Notes: a model not told the origin generated them from the sequence alone. DNA of 43,320 nt from a virus (IMGVR_UViG_3300010153_000015:1-43320); one strand, 5' to 3'; positions 36,501 through 43,076 are shown, numbered from the stretch's first letter. Program-made: numbers and translations.

Positions 36501-38020
36501 TCGGGGTCAGCGGCCTCTTCCAGAGAGGCAAGCTGAAGCCTGCCTTGCGGGGCTGGGTTGCCCTGCTCGAAAACAAGAATCTCCATACGCTCGGGTATGA
36601 TCTCTATGCGGGCCATGGCTCTGGCTCCTGTAGGAGGTACTGATTCTTCAAGTAACTTGGAAGAGGCTTCTCTTGGGATTCCGGTAATCTGAGAATCCCT
36701 TGCCGCCTGTTCTATTTGAGGCTTAAGGGTAAGAATTCCATCTTGAATGTGCCCAATGATGTGGTCAGCAGAGAGTCTTCCGGTCCAAGGCTTGCTGCTT
36801 GCCGTCATTTTATACCCTCGCTGGGAGGGATCACTTGGGGGGAAGTTCTTTAGTAGGGGTCTGTCCCCCGTTTTTCCGGGGGATCGGGTTTCACGAGCTT
36901 CCGCAACCGTTTCATAGAGCGGGTGGCCCGGAGTAATCCTCTCACCCACTTGATCTATATGAGTAATGTCATCTGGAAGTTCCACGATGTAGGTCCGAGT
37001 TGAGGGACTCGTCTCTGCCATGTACTCAGTGCCAACTCCTCCCCTGGAGGTGCCGCCAGGGCCTTTTCCCAATCTTTGCTCTCCCGACCCAAGAGGCCCA
37101 AGAAGAAAAGGTCTTATGTTAGTGCTTTCGCCATAATGCCGGTAAAAGAGCCCATGCTCATCAATGCTTTGCAGGACTGAGGCTGCTTGGTCTGGTGAAC
37201 CAGTCCTTACTGTGTGGAGATAGTAAGAGTGTCCGGGGCGCACCATTCCAGGGACTTGCTTATCTAAAGCAATGCGGTTTGCACGACGGAAAGCCTTCTT
37301 GTACGGATCATCAGTAGGGTCCTGCCTCCTATAAGTTTCGTCTACGGCCTCCCGTACTTGCCGCGCAATCCGAGTGGCGAGATCCTCTGGAACATCATCA
37401 GCCATGGGCAATCCTCTGGCTGGCATAGCTTCTTCAAGTAACTGGGCCGGAAGGTCACGGGGCTGGTCGGTTGCGTATTCGGCTCTGGGAAGACCTCGAT
37501 TCGGCCCCTCAGTTTCCCACGGGGCATCCATTGTCTTGGTCCCGTCTTCTGAGATTAGTTGTGTAGGAAGGTCTTCATTGTAGTCGAGCAGGCTTGGGTC
37601 CCTCTGTTCGGACCAGCGCACCCCCCCTCCCGACGATAAAGACTGTATTCGTACTGGCATTTTCTCATAGCCAAGTTTCTTCAAGGCGTTCGCCCTATGC
37701 CGACCATCGTGATTCTGGACTCGTCCGTCACTGGCATCAATCCCCAACTTCGGGACCTCGTCCATCTCGGTCCCGCCGCGCATTAATCTTGTAATCTCAT
37801 GGATTGCGTCTATAGACTTTTCACCCGTGAAAGGGCCAAAATACCTTAAGTCATCCATGCTCTCTATCGGAATCGCCATATCCAGAAACTCATCTGGCGA
37901 CATATAGACAATCATGTCTTTGGACTTGCGGCGAGGAATAAACTCACCAGGAGTGAACTCTTCACGCCAACTCTTCAACGTCGGGAAGAGTTCGTCTACT
38001 GGGCGCTTGGGATCAGACAT
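33542..38020 (-). CDS. 1492-aa mosaic protein with ParB-like and GNAT-like modules and repeated linkers
   Basis: Modules in order: a ParB/sulfiredoxin-like region (about 90-125, VQNHDGRHRANALKKLG with DGRHRA at 105-110); a second module of unknown type from M206; a GNAT-like module from M469 with acetyl-CoA-loop-like RGQGLG at 538-543; a fourth module from M628 with a long coiled coil (about 720-830). Linkers before M206, M469 and M628 share 'QLLEE(A/S)xP' or 'KLLEESVP' plus a Gly-rich end and Met-Ala. A perfectly duplicated 28-residue unit lies at about 987-1042. An Ala/Gly hydrophobic stretch lies near 1285-1330, and AGxVGRxS repeats near the end. It sits between terminase and portal, where such a large gene is unusual. 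The start at 38020 has only AAGG nine bases upstream but overlaps a 12-codon leader ORF. Enzyme activities are inferred. Confidence 0.8.
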   Translation of the reverse strand: MSDPKRPVDELFPTLKSWREEFTPGEFIPRRKSKDMIVYMSPDEFLDMAIPIESMDDLRYFGPFTGEKSIDAIHEITRLMRGGTEMDEVPKLGIDASDGRVQNHDGRHRANALKKLGYEKMPVRIQSLSSGGGVRWSEQRDPSLLDYNEDLPTQLISEDGTKTMDAPWETEGPNRGLPRAEYATDQPRDLPAQLLEEAMPARGLPMADDVPEDLATRIARQVREAVDETYRRQDPTDDPYKKAFRRANRIALDKQVPGMVRPGHSYYLHTVRTGSPDQAASVLQSIDEHGLFYRHYGESTNIRPFLLGPLGSGEQRLGKGPGGTSRGGVGTEYMAETSPSTRTYIVELPDDITHIDQVGERITPGHPLYETVAEARETRSPGKTGDRPLLKNFPPSDPSQRGYKMTASSKPWTGRLSADHIIGHIQDGILTLKPQIEQAARDSQITGIPREASSKLLEESVPPTGARAMARIEIIPERMEILVFEQGNPAPQGRLQLASLEEAADPDWARSLREMFPDLPEGMAGQAVKDVQLAEHLRGQGLGSKMYDAATELLEQKYPGGVFFAPSGSGAGATTPEAERVWGSLKTRRPTNGTGVYIGPERLTPPSFAKPSTQLLEESIPIKGAKAMATPLQKQLSPSEQRYFADILNNWADAEDLADAGLSLSDDGKTLYIADEDKAFRYLEDVYRTEMKPGGRGTSTLPRSFNDPDKFLRHGRGGYRQMGDLFTLHDEQAAEVRRLRDEIANLSPEDRRGYLPWQGYLEEDLEHAQKGLAKTQERLQASYDSVQEGRARSFRELEERYASTVAEPFIEEEVFGHEMETRRQEGQLRRGERAAGGRAARAARPSLGDLLQDEGIPRESFVDFVEIPENRRSGKSIPQLIQDYKIAGELPGSAGVPEGRSPRLYPPMTGEPTIHPPWEPDPHNISSGPSRENYRSVTPPEMTSQQKAFIAQDPASGLNIFTPTEVEAQWEGRPLSDDDLLMRGIDPQSPTGPQDEWNLMYGGDEGFHDPEFLRPQSPTGPQDEWNLMYGGDEGFHDPEFLRSGSKYPDYDYYVYDRETGGVLSGWEFAEDAQDALDEIEELYPGRTRLGSARAYKQKFGRIPSQSDWVEGSAVEHLEKTPSRYGWKREDVDDMLSRGMAPEFEGKRKMMVSGSNIPENQMTVSGRNAAPDAQKMAEQMSEAQKEHFRKQSKRVSEAIVNLRKMEQTEGVVTKLAKLRAAAAKAVPVLVALGDAAFVAELGWNIYKEDSIGGGVASTAATGVEGMGMIAQAPAALASLLPSHEERQEKGLLTSPEVAAEGLAAVGRGVSSTMKPYRRMRSREDRRAHYERQKAFYRELEPNLSESEIRQMAMRDVSGESTQEAIDDLQRRVSDRDVMMDGFPAQSGMMVENIRRSQERDRQMRERLPEGTGGMRQFWEGLEDSENAGLVGRVSKGAGLSTDLITPKRAGFVGRYSEPGLSAEEEADRAYQGSEQQKVDEARYRRAYLPGTRR
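34895..35062. repeat. Perfect 84-bp tandem duplication
   Basis: Copies at 34895-34978 and 34979-35062 are identical base for base by eye. The unit is 28 codons, so the frame of the 1492-aa gene is kept. The translated unit contains SPTGPQDEWNLMYGGDEG. Full identity at the DNA level, including third positions, points to a recent duplication. Confidence 0.95.
36137..36153 (-). promoter_or_regulatory. Internal ribosome site with in-frame ATG, copy 3
   Basis: On the minus strand AAGGAG (36148-36153) lies eight bases before an in-frame ATG (36137-36139, M628 of the 1492-aa protein). The 20-30 bases before it match those ahead of M469. Internal initiation would yield an 865-residue C-terminal product. 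Whether it is used is not shown. Confidence 0.4.
36614..36629 (-). promoter_or_regulatory. Internal ribosome site with in-frame ATG, copy 2
   Basis: On the minus strand AGGAG (36625-36629) lies eight bases before an in-frame ATG (36614-36616, M469 of the 1492-aa protein), which opens the GNAT-like module. Initiation here would yield a 1024-residue product. Confidence 0.4.
37403..37417 (-). promoter_or_regulatory. Internal ribosome site with in-frame ATG, copy 1 (weaker)
   Basis: On the minus strand AGAGGA (37412-37417) lies six bases before an in-frame ATG (37403-37405, M206 of the 1492-aa protein). The upstream AGTTACTTGAAGAA is shared with the other two copies. Initiation here would yield a 1287-residue product. 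Confidence 0.3.
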
Positions 38021-38051
38021 CTGTTATGGCCTTATTGGGCGAATCAGCCAT
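38013..38051 (-). CDS. 12-codon leader ORF coupled to the 1492-aa gene
   Basis: Minus-strand ATG at 38051 with a strong AAGGAG (38058-38063), six bases upstream. It encodes MADSPNKAITDV and stops at 38013-38015. The stop lies just past the ATG (38018-38020) of the 1492-aa gene, in a different frame. The large gene's own ribosome site is weak, so ribosomes loaded on this ORF could terminate and reinitiate there. It is too short to carry obvious function; a coupling leader is the likely role. Confidence 0.5.
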   Translation of the reverse strand: MADSPNKAITDV

Positions 38052-38078
38052 GTGAATCTCCTTAATATAAAGAAGTTA

Positions 38079-39620
38079 TCACACTCCGAATGGATGAGGC
38101 AGCGCTTTTCTCCTGCGCTTAAAAGGGAACGCGCCTAAACCTACAGGGCGGGGCAAGTTTTTAGCGTTCCAAGCCGCCAACGCCAGCGCATCGGCAAGGT
38201 CGTCGTGGTATCCGTCTCGACCTTCGAGCTTTCCGTCCTCTTCTCGCATGTGCATCAACTGCTGAACGGTCGGTAAATCAGTTAAAGTCAGCGCATCTCC
38301 GTCAACCAGGTAGCGTAAGTGGCTGTAAACCTGAGCTTTTTTACCAATCGCTCCTCGACCACCAGTCATTTTAAAGTGGTCTCCGGTGTGCGGATCGTAC
38401 CAAAGAGAGACGCCCATCTCTCGAATCTTTTGAATAACAACAGGTCCACCGCCTCCTGTATTGTACTCGCACAGCACGCGAGCCTTATTATAGAAGTACG
38501 AAAGCTCTCCAACTCGCATCGCAAAATCTTCAGGGGTCCTCTTGTTCGTTGAAAACGTAGCAACCAACTCCCCATCTTCACTTAAAACCTGTGCAACAGC
38601 GTAATCATTCCCTGTTCCCCAACTCGGATCGGCTCCAATCGCGTAAGCAACACCGTTTTGGGGCTGTTTGTGTATCCGAAGTTCCTTTGAAAGGTCCGGT
38701 GGACGCAGTGTGCAGACGATTTCGTTCAGATACGCGACGTTAAACCACGAACCGCGTACCTCCATAAACCCTTCTTCAACGGTAAGTGGGTACTCCCTAC
38801 GGAAACGCTCCTCTCCAATGCCATCAGCGCCCTTGATTTTAGTGTGACGCCAGTACAATTGACAAATGTTGAGCCCGTGTAGCTCCTTGAGGTCCCATTC
38901 CTCTTGACTCGGCTCCCAGTTTTTGGGCGGTGCAAGGCTGTACGCATGATGATCAGCCCAACGAAAGAACCGAAAGCAAGCATTCGGGTCGTTTTGCGCA
39001 TCCAACACCTTCCTATGGAACAAATTTCCAGGTCCATTCGGCGTCGAGGTAACAAAAATACCCTTGTGTGGCCCGTCATGAAGAGTCGAAGTGATGGATG
39101 CCCAGACATCTTCGGCGTTTGGCCAGAAAGCTACCTCGTCAGCATGCAATCTCTGGAAGGTAAAGGAGCGTCCGTGGCCTCGACCACCCGCTGTCAAGCA
39201 TCTCCACATCGCTCCGGTGTCAGAAAACTCCATTTCCTTCCGGTTCGACCTCGCCATCGGTCGTTGCATCACAGCAGGCAAGCTATCGTGGAAATATTTC
39301 AGGCGTCGGAAGATAGAATCCGTCGCATCATGGTCGTTCGCGACAATCAATGTACGCACTGGGTCGGCTGACCAGTACCCATAGGCAAAGTTCCAAGCAC
39401 AACCCACTGTCGTGTCACCAATCTGACGCGGCTTGCAATGAACAATCGTCTGGTGACCCTGGATAAAATCAGACAAAGAGATCTGCTGCTCAATAAATGG
39501 CTCGTCAAAGAATCTTTCGATGCCCTGGTTGTCAATAATCTTTAAACGACTGATAAACTCAACCGGATCTTGACCCAATGCCATCAGGCGATTCACCATT
39601 GCAGTCGATACACCCTTCAC
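38079..39620 (-). CDS. Terminase large subunit
   Basis: 513 aa, the DNA-packaging motor and nuclease. ATPase domain: Walker-A-like HCKPRQIGDTT at 61-71, Walker B LHADE at 158-162 with the DE pair at 161-162, and coupling motif TSTPNG at 191-196. Nuclease domain: D331 in AIGADPSWG, E385 in LCEYNTGGGG, and D473/D474 in YHDDLADALALAAW. Together these fit the RNase H-like metal site. The first Walker residue set is atypical: the position usually held by Lys before Thr/Ser is Asp here (GDTT). Start overlaps the stop of the putative small subunit gene by four bases (ATGA). The length is normal for the family. Confidence 0.92.
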   Translation of the reverse strand: MKGVSTAMVNRLMALGQDPVEFISRLKIIDNQGIERFFDEPFIEQQISLSDFIQGHQTIVHCKPRQIGDTTVGCAWNFAYGYWSADPVRTLIVANDHDATDSIFRRLKYFHDSLPAVMQRPMARSNRKEMEFSDTGAMWRCLTAGGRGHGRSFTFQRLHADEVAFWPNAEDVWASITSTLHDGPHKGIFVTSTPNGPGNLFHRKVLDAQNDPNACFRFFRWADHHAYSLAPPKNWEPSQEEWDLKELHGLNICQLYWRHTKIKGADGIGEERFRREYPLTVEEGFMEVRGSWFNVAYLNEIVCTLRPPDLSKELRIHKQPQNGVAYAIGADPSWGTGNDYAVAQVLSEDGELVATFSTNKRTPEDFAMRVGELSYFYNKARVLCEYNTGGGGPVVIQKIREMGVSLWYDPHTGDHFKMTGGRGAIGKKAQVYSHLRYLVDGDALTLTDLPTVQQLMHMREEDGKLEGRDGYHDDLADALALAAWNAKNLPRPVGLGAFPFKRRRKALPHPFGV

Positions 39621-40171
39621 TTCAGCTTCCTCACTGAGGTCCAGCCGGATGCACCAGAGTTAACCTGCAACCACTCGACAATAGCTGTGTTCGTCTCTTC
39701 CTTATCCTCGGGCCGAACTGTCTTGCCCGTTATCTTTGCGTACAAATCCATGATTTTTGTGTCCCCATCACGCATCATTACCCTCATTTGGTCCCAAAAT
39801 AGCGCATCTAAGCCCTCAATATCCTCTTTTGACATCGTTCTGGGAAGGGGAAAACCACCGTAAAACCACCCATTAAAGCCCCTAATTTCCACCCATTCGT
39901 TCCATTCTGCCATAGTCATGGGCTTTTTTACGAAGAAATCGTGCTTTCTGGCCGCTTTTATCCAATCTCGTAGGTAACCAAGTCCCTGATCCTCAGACGT
40001 AATCGCTATCGATTGGACTACTTTCATCCTCTCTGTAGGGAAAAACCCTATAATCTCTTCCACCTCACGCTTAATAATCTCGCTCGGCTCCGATTTCACT
40101 AACTGTCCGTTCAATAAGGCAGACATTGGGTCATCATCTAATACTGGCGGCTTGTCTTTTATGTCGTTCAT
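39617..40171 (-). CDS. Probable terminase small subunit
   Basis: 184 aa, first gene of the leftward block and overlapping the large terminase by four bases, the usual place for the DNA-recognition subunit. Residues 28-75 look helical and could hold the DNA-binding region. 'MTMAEWNEWVEIRGFNGWFYGGFP' at about 85-108 is unusual. The C-terminal 'FWDQMRVMMRDGDTKIMDLYAKITGKTV' resembles the oligomerisation helix of small terminases. No classic helix-turn-helix was identified, so the call rests mainly on position and the C-terminal helix. Start at 40171 has GGAG only two bases before ATG; the next Met (residue 16) has no better site. Confidence 0.55.
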   Translation of the reverse strand: MNDIKDKPPVLDDDPMSALLNGQLVKSEPSEIIKREVEEIIGFFPTERMKVVQSIAITSEDQGLGYLRDWIKAARKHDFFVKKPMTMAEWNEWVEIRGFNGWFYGGFPLPRTMSKEDIEGLDALFWDQMRVMMRDGDTKIMDLYAKITGKTVRPEDKEETNTAIVEWLQVNSGASGWTSVRKLK

Positions 40172-40261
40172 GTCTCCAAAATACCGGAAATGTCACGTTT
40201 TGTCACGGCCTGGGTGCAAACTTTGCCCCATGTGATACCTTTTCGACGGAGGTAAACACAA
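40172..40261. promoter_or_regulatory. Divergent promoter/operator region between late and early blocks
   Basis: This 90-base gap separates the leftward and rightward blocks. TGTCACG occurs twice as a direct repeat (40191-40197 and 40201-40207), 10 bp apart, placing both on the same helical face. On the minus strand, GTGACA (40201-40206, five of six to -35), a 17-base spacer and TATTTT (40178-40183, four of six to -10) form a possible promoter for the late block; its start would fall near the ATG. No convincing plus-strand promoter was found. GGAGGT at 40248-40253 is the ribosome site for the ssDNA-binding gene. Confidence 0.45.
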
Positions 40262-40678
40262 ATGGTCAACAAAATCTTTCTTCTCGGTAACCTCGGTGCC
40301 GATCCTGAACTTCAATCTGGCAAAAGCGGCAACTCTTACTGTCGCTTTTCCGTAGCAACCACGTCTGTTTCGCGTGGGGAAAAGAAAACAGAGTGGCATC
40401 GCTGCACTGCTTTCGGTAAAACAGGCGAAGCTCTCGCCAAATACTGCACTAAAGGGCAAACCGTCTTCGTTGAAGGTCGTGTTGAGACACAAAAGTACAC
40501 AGATAAGAACGGTCAAGACCGCTCAAGCACTATGATTGTTGCCTTTACTGTCCAGTTTCTTGCTAAAAACAGTAAACAATCAACATCAGCCAAAGGCTCC
40601 TACTCTAAACCAAAAGTCTCGTATGAGCCAGAAGCTGTCGCTGTTAACGATGACTGGGATGAAGAAGTCCCGTTCTAA
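40262..40678 (+). CDS. ssb: Single-stranded DNA-binding protein
   Basis: 138 aa with an OB-fold from residue 1 to about 108: 'VNKIFLLGNLGADPEL', 'CRFSVATTSV', 'TEWHRCTAFGKTGEALAKYCTKGQTVFVEGRVETQKYTDKNGQDR'. These are the conserved strands of bacterial-type SSB. A short Ser/Lys-rich linker leads to the acidic tip DDWDEEVPF, matching the conserved C-terminal partner-binding tail (acidic residues then Pro-Phe). It coats single-stranded DNA during replication and recruits host or phage repair and replication proteins. First gene of the rightward block, with GGAGGT eight bases before ATG. Normal length for the family and a very safe call. Confidence 0.96.
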   Translation: MVNKIFLLGNLGADPELQSGKSGNSYCRFSVATTSVSRGEKKTEWHRCTAFGKTGEALAKYCTKGQTVFVEGRVETQKYTDKNGQDRSSTMIVAFTVQFLAKNSKQSTSAKGSYSKPKVSYEPEAVAVNDDWDEEVPF

Positions 40679-40687
40679 GGAGAACAC

Positions 40688-41344
40688 ATGCCAACCGCAA
40701 AGAAAACCAAAACAACCGCTAAGAAAACAGCTACCAAAGCGAAAGCAGCACCAAAAGCTAAGGCCAAAGCTAAAGCTAAGGCTCCTGTAAAGCCAAAGGC
40801 TAAAGCTGCTCCTAAGAAGAAGGAGAAGTCTCCAGCTTGGAGAACAATCCATTCCTCAGAGAATGACACTTGGCGTACTCCAAAGCCGCTGTTTGATCGG
40901 CTCCATCGTGAGTTTGAGTTCGAACTCGATGCTGCTGCTCTAAAACACACCGCTCTTCTCGATAGCTACTATGGTCCTGACCATCTCGATGTTGGTCGTA
41001 CTGATGCGCTCGCTCTGCAAGACTGGGAAGGACAAAGCATCTTCGTCAATCCTCCTTACGGTCGAAAGGTCGGTGATTGGGTCAAGAAAGGCTGGAAAGA
41101 ATCCCTCAAGGGTAAAACGGTTGTCATGCTCGTCATGGCTTGCACCGATACCATTTGGTGGCACAACTGGGCTTGGCAAGCTGACCAGATTCGTCTCATG
41201 AAAGGACGTGTCCCTTTTCGACGTGAAGATGGCTCTAAAGCATCCAGCGCACCGAAAGGTTCAGCAATCCTTGTGTTCAGGCAAGGTGATGGAAAGGACC
41301 ACAAGAAGTTTCTCTCGTGGCACTTCGACCGATACGATGACTGA
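40688..41344 (+). CDS. Phage N6-adenine DNA methyltransferase with Lys/Ala-rich N-terminal tail
   Basis: 218 aa in two parts. Residues 1-48 are almost wholly Lys, Ala, Pro and Thr with AKAKA-type repeats, like histone H1 tails. The catalytic part (about 52-218) matches the phage Dam-type adenine methyltransferase family: 'TWRTPKPLFDRLHREFEFELDAAA' at 61-84 and the catalytic NPPY at 121-124 (IFVNPPYGRKVGDW), then 'FRREDGSKASSAPKGSAILVF' at 177-197. It transfers a methyl group from S-adenosylmethionine to adenine N6, probably protecting phage DNA from restriction. AAGGAG precedes the start by six bases. The basic tail may hold the enzyme on DNA. Target site not deducible. Confidence 0.9.
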   Translation: MPTAKKTKTTAKKTATKAKAAPKAKAKAKAKAPVKPKAKAAPKKKEKSPAWRTIHSSENDTWRTPKPLFDRLHREFEFELDAAALKHTALLDSYYGPDHLDVGRTDALALQDWEGQSIFVNPPYGRKVGDWVKKGWKESLKGKTVVMLVMACTDTIWWHNWAWQADQIRLMKGRVPFRREDGSKASSAPKGSAILVFRQGDGKDHKKFLSWHFDRYDD

Positions 41345-41522
41345 GCAAAAGGCCGGACAATGTGAAATCGATGGCTGTAAACGGTCGTCCGCTCTCGTTG
41401 TAGAGAGAAATGGTACATGGCAAGCCGTCTGCAACTTTCATGCTGCACCAAAGCATTGGAAGCTTAAGGAGGACTTTGATGTCATTCCTACGCTATTTGA
41501 GACAAACAGTGACGAAGAGTGA
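41337..41522 (+). CDS. Small Cys/His protein, 61 aa, possible zinc ribbon
   Basis: I start this at 41337 (ATG overlapping the methyltransferase end by eight bases) because the longer in-frame extension to 41208 lies wholly inside the methyltransferase and reads as an unlikely sequence. The protein begins MTEQKAGQ and has CEIDGC ... CNFH, a possible C-x4-C/C-x2-H zinc site. The tail is acidic. Function is unknown; a small DNA- or protein-binding early factor is plausible. Confidence 0.6.
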   Translation: MTEQKAGQCEIDGCKRSSALVVERNGTWQAVCNFHAAPKHWKLKEDFDVIPTLFETNSDEE

Positions 41523-41550
41523 CGCTTCTGTGCGTTATCATTGAGACACT

Positions 41551-41793
41551 ATGAACGATAAACAACCAAAGATATTTACGTTTACCCTTCGCCTCGCTGT
41601 CGAATCTTACAATGTTGAAGAGGCTTTCATGCTTGTGATGGATGAAATCCAAAACAATCCAGAGAACGTCATCAGTGATGTTGTCTACGATACCACTGAT
41701 TCAATATCGACCTTCTGTCCCTTCTATATGGACGACTTGGGACTAGGTGAAGAGAAAGAGGTCCTTTGGACTTTAAACAAAGCAAAAACATAA
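41551..41793 (+). CDS. Small early protein, 80 aa (unknown)
   Basis: Not recognised. It reads as a compact alpha/beta protein: a beta-like FTFTLRLAVESYNVEEAFMLVMDEI opening with an alternating hydrophobic helix, then NVISDVVYDTTDS and an acidic end (MDDLGLGEEKEVLW). No clear Shine-Dalgarno sequence is visible before ATG, which weakens start choice. It is followed at 11 bases by a gene with a strong ribosome site. Reading direction and tight packing support it as real. Confidence 0.55.
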   Translation: MNDKQPKIFTFTLRLAVESYNVEEAFMLVMDEIQNNPENVISDVVYDTTDSISTFCPFYMDDLGLGEEKEVLWTLNKAKT

Positions 41794-41803
41794 GGAGTGA
41801 GAA

Positions 41804-42034
41804 ATGAGCGCAAGAGAACAAGTAGAAGAGATTTTCGCCGCTGAAGGCTTCTTCCTCCAAGAGAGAGAAGATGGGACTTTCGCATTCTTTGATGAAGAGG
41901 ATGAGCTTGTCGCGCTTGGTAAGAGCGTCCTTGAAGCCTTTCAAGCACTTGAGGTAAGCCTTGAACTGCGACTTCAAGAAGCAACGTGCGCTTGGCTCGA
42001 TGCCGTAGTGCCTGAAGAAGGCTTTCACGCCTAA
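41804..42034 (+). CDS. Highly acidic small early protein, 76 aa (unknown)
   Basis: Strong AAGGAG before the ATG. It has about 21 Asp/Glu against five Arg/Lys, so the protein is strongly negative; the centre reads DEEDELVAL and helices follow. Small acidic early phage proteins sometimes act as DNA mimics against restriction or host nucleases, but no family motif proves that here. Its stop overlaps the next ATG (TAATG at 42034). Confidence 0.55.
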   Translation: MSAREQVEEIFAAEGFFLQEREDGTFAFFDEEDELVALGKSVLEAFQALEVSLELRLQEATCAWLDAVVPEEGFHA

Positions 42035-42225
42035 TGGGCAACCTTACCAAAACAGCAGCAAAGACTGTCTCTAATGTCTCTGACATTGATAATGCGCTGC
42101 TACAGGAACTTCACAACATGCTCGACCTCGTCAGGAATGACAAGACAGACAGAGTGATCGTTGAGCTTAGAGTCAAGCGAGTGATTGATGATGAAGAAGC
42201 GCCTGAAGATTCGCAAGTGGGCTAA
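42034..42225 (+). CDS. Small early protein, 63 aa (unknown)
   Basis: Start and upstream stop overlap as TAATG at 42034, implying coupled translation. It is helical, with MGNLTKTAAKTVSNVSDIDNALLQELHNMLDLV and a charged C-terminus (VIVELRVKRVIDDEE). Its 3' end overlaps the next gene by 38 bases. No family recognised. Confidence 0.5.
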   Translation: MGNLTKTAAKTVSNVSDIDNALLQELHNMLDLVRNDKTDRVIVELRVKRVIDDEEAPEDSQVG

Positions 42226-43063
42226 AGAGTTTTCCAACTCTCGCACTCGTCATGACCGTCCATACGTTGATTGGGTATGTGCTGACCATCATGATGTCAT
42301 CCATGACTACTTAGACAAGCTTGAAGAGAAGGCTGGAAGCGAAAGCGTCGTCTCTCTGCTCGGTATGTGGCCTGACGCTAAGCTTGCAAAGCAATTCGGC
42401 CTTGAGGTGAACGAGGTAGTCACAGCACGCCGAATCATCACTGCACCACCAATGACGTTGTCTAAAGAGCGCTATGTAGAGAAGATTATTGGCCCTTTGG
42501 TGCGTGTGGTAGCCAAACACGGCGATCCTCTCAATGCTTACGACCTTAGACGCTGGGCTTCTGGACTTAGGCCAAGACAAGCCAAACGATGCCGTTGGCG
42601 CTCAATCGGTGTCGCTTGGTGGCAAATATCGCCTAATGACCCGTTAGATCCACGCGATTCCAATCGTCTACAAGGCAGAAACTGCTCTACCTGTCGCTAT
42701 TGGAGAGGCATGGATAACCTTATGGATAAGTCCAATAAAACGCACACAGGCGCTTGGTGTGTGAGTAGAGATAGTGTCCGCAACGTGATTGGGCGCGATT
42801 GGCTCGTAAAGCATGGTGGAACAGTCGGTAGAATGGCTCATCCATGGCACACCAACTGTCCTGCTTGGGGTCCACCTGATTTCGTGCTTAGAAGGCGACT
42901 ACAGAAGCCTAAGATCAACAAGAGCCGTAGCCTTACCTGGATTTCGACCATTACACGTGCTCACTTCTCTCCTAAGCCTCTTCCTATACTGGATGGTGGC
43001 CTCAAGTTGGTAAAGATGCCTGAGTGGCTTGAGCTTATGCGTGCCATGCGCAACACCCCATAA
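42188..43063 (+). CDS. Cys-rich basic protein, 291 aa (unknown)
   Basis: I use the first ATG at 42188; TTG at 42185 and ATG at 42191 are alternatives, and no strong ribosome site decides. It is rich in Arg, Lys and Trp. C166, C169, C191 and C224 (counted from the first ATG, in CSTCRYW, AWCVSRD and HTNCPAW) could form one zinc site. 'LYGMWPDAKLAKQFGLEVNEVVTARR'-type residues near 55-83 read like a helix-turn-helix DNA-binding element. This suggests a nucleic-acid-binding early protein, but no family is recognised. It overlaps the upstream 63-aa gene by 38 bases and is the last gene before the odd right end. Confidence 0.65.
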   Translation: MMKKRLKIRKWAKEFSNSRTRHDRPYVDWVCADHHDVIHDYLDKLEEKAGSESVVSLLGMWPDAKLAKQFGLEVNEVVTARRIITAPPMTLSKERYVEKIIGPLVRVVAKHGDPLNAYDLRRWASGLRPRQAKRCRWRSIGVAWWQISPNDPLDPRDSNRLQGRNCSTCRYWRGMDNLMDKSNKTHTGAWCVSRDSVRNVIGRDWLVKHGGTVGRMAHPWHTNCPAWGPPDFVLRRRLQKPKINKSRSLTWISTITRAHFSPKPLPILDGGLKLVKMPEWLELMRAMRNTP

Positions 43064-43076
43064 GTCTCGCACTTTA

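Noticed and set aside
41208-41336. Longer N-terminus for the 61-aa Cys/His gene
   Set aside because: The extension overlaps the methyltransferase in another frame and has no better ribosome site; the ATG at 41337 is the more natural start.
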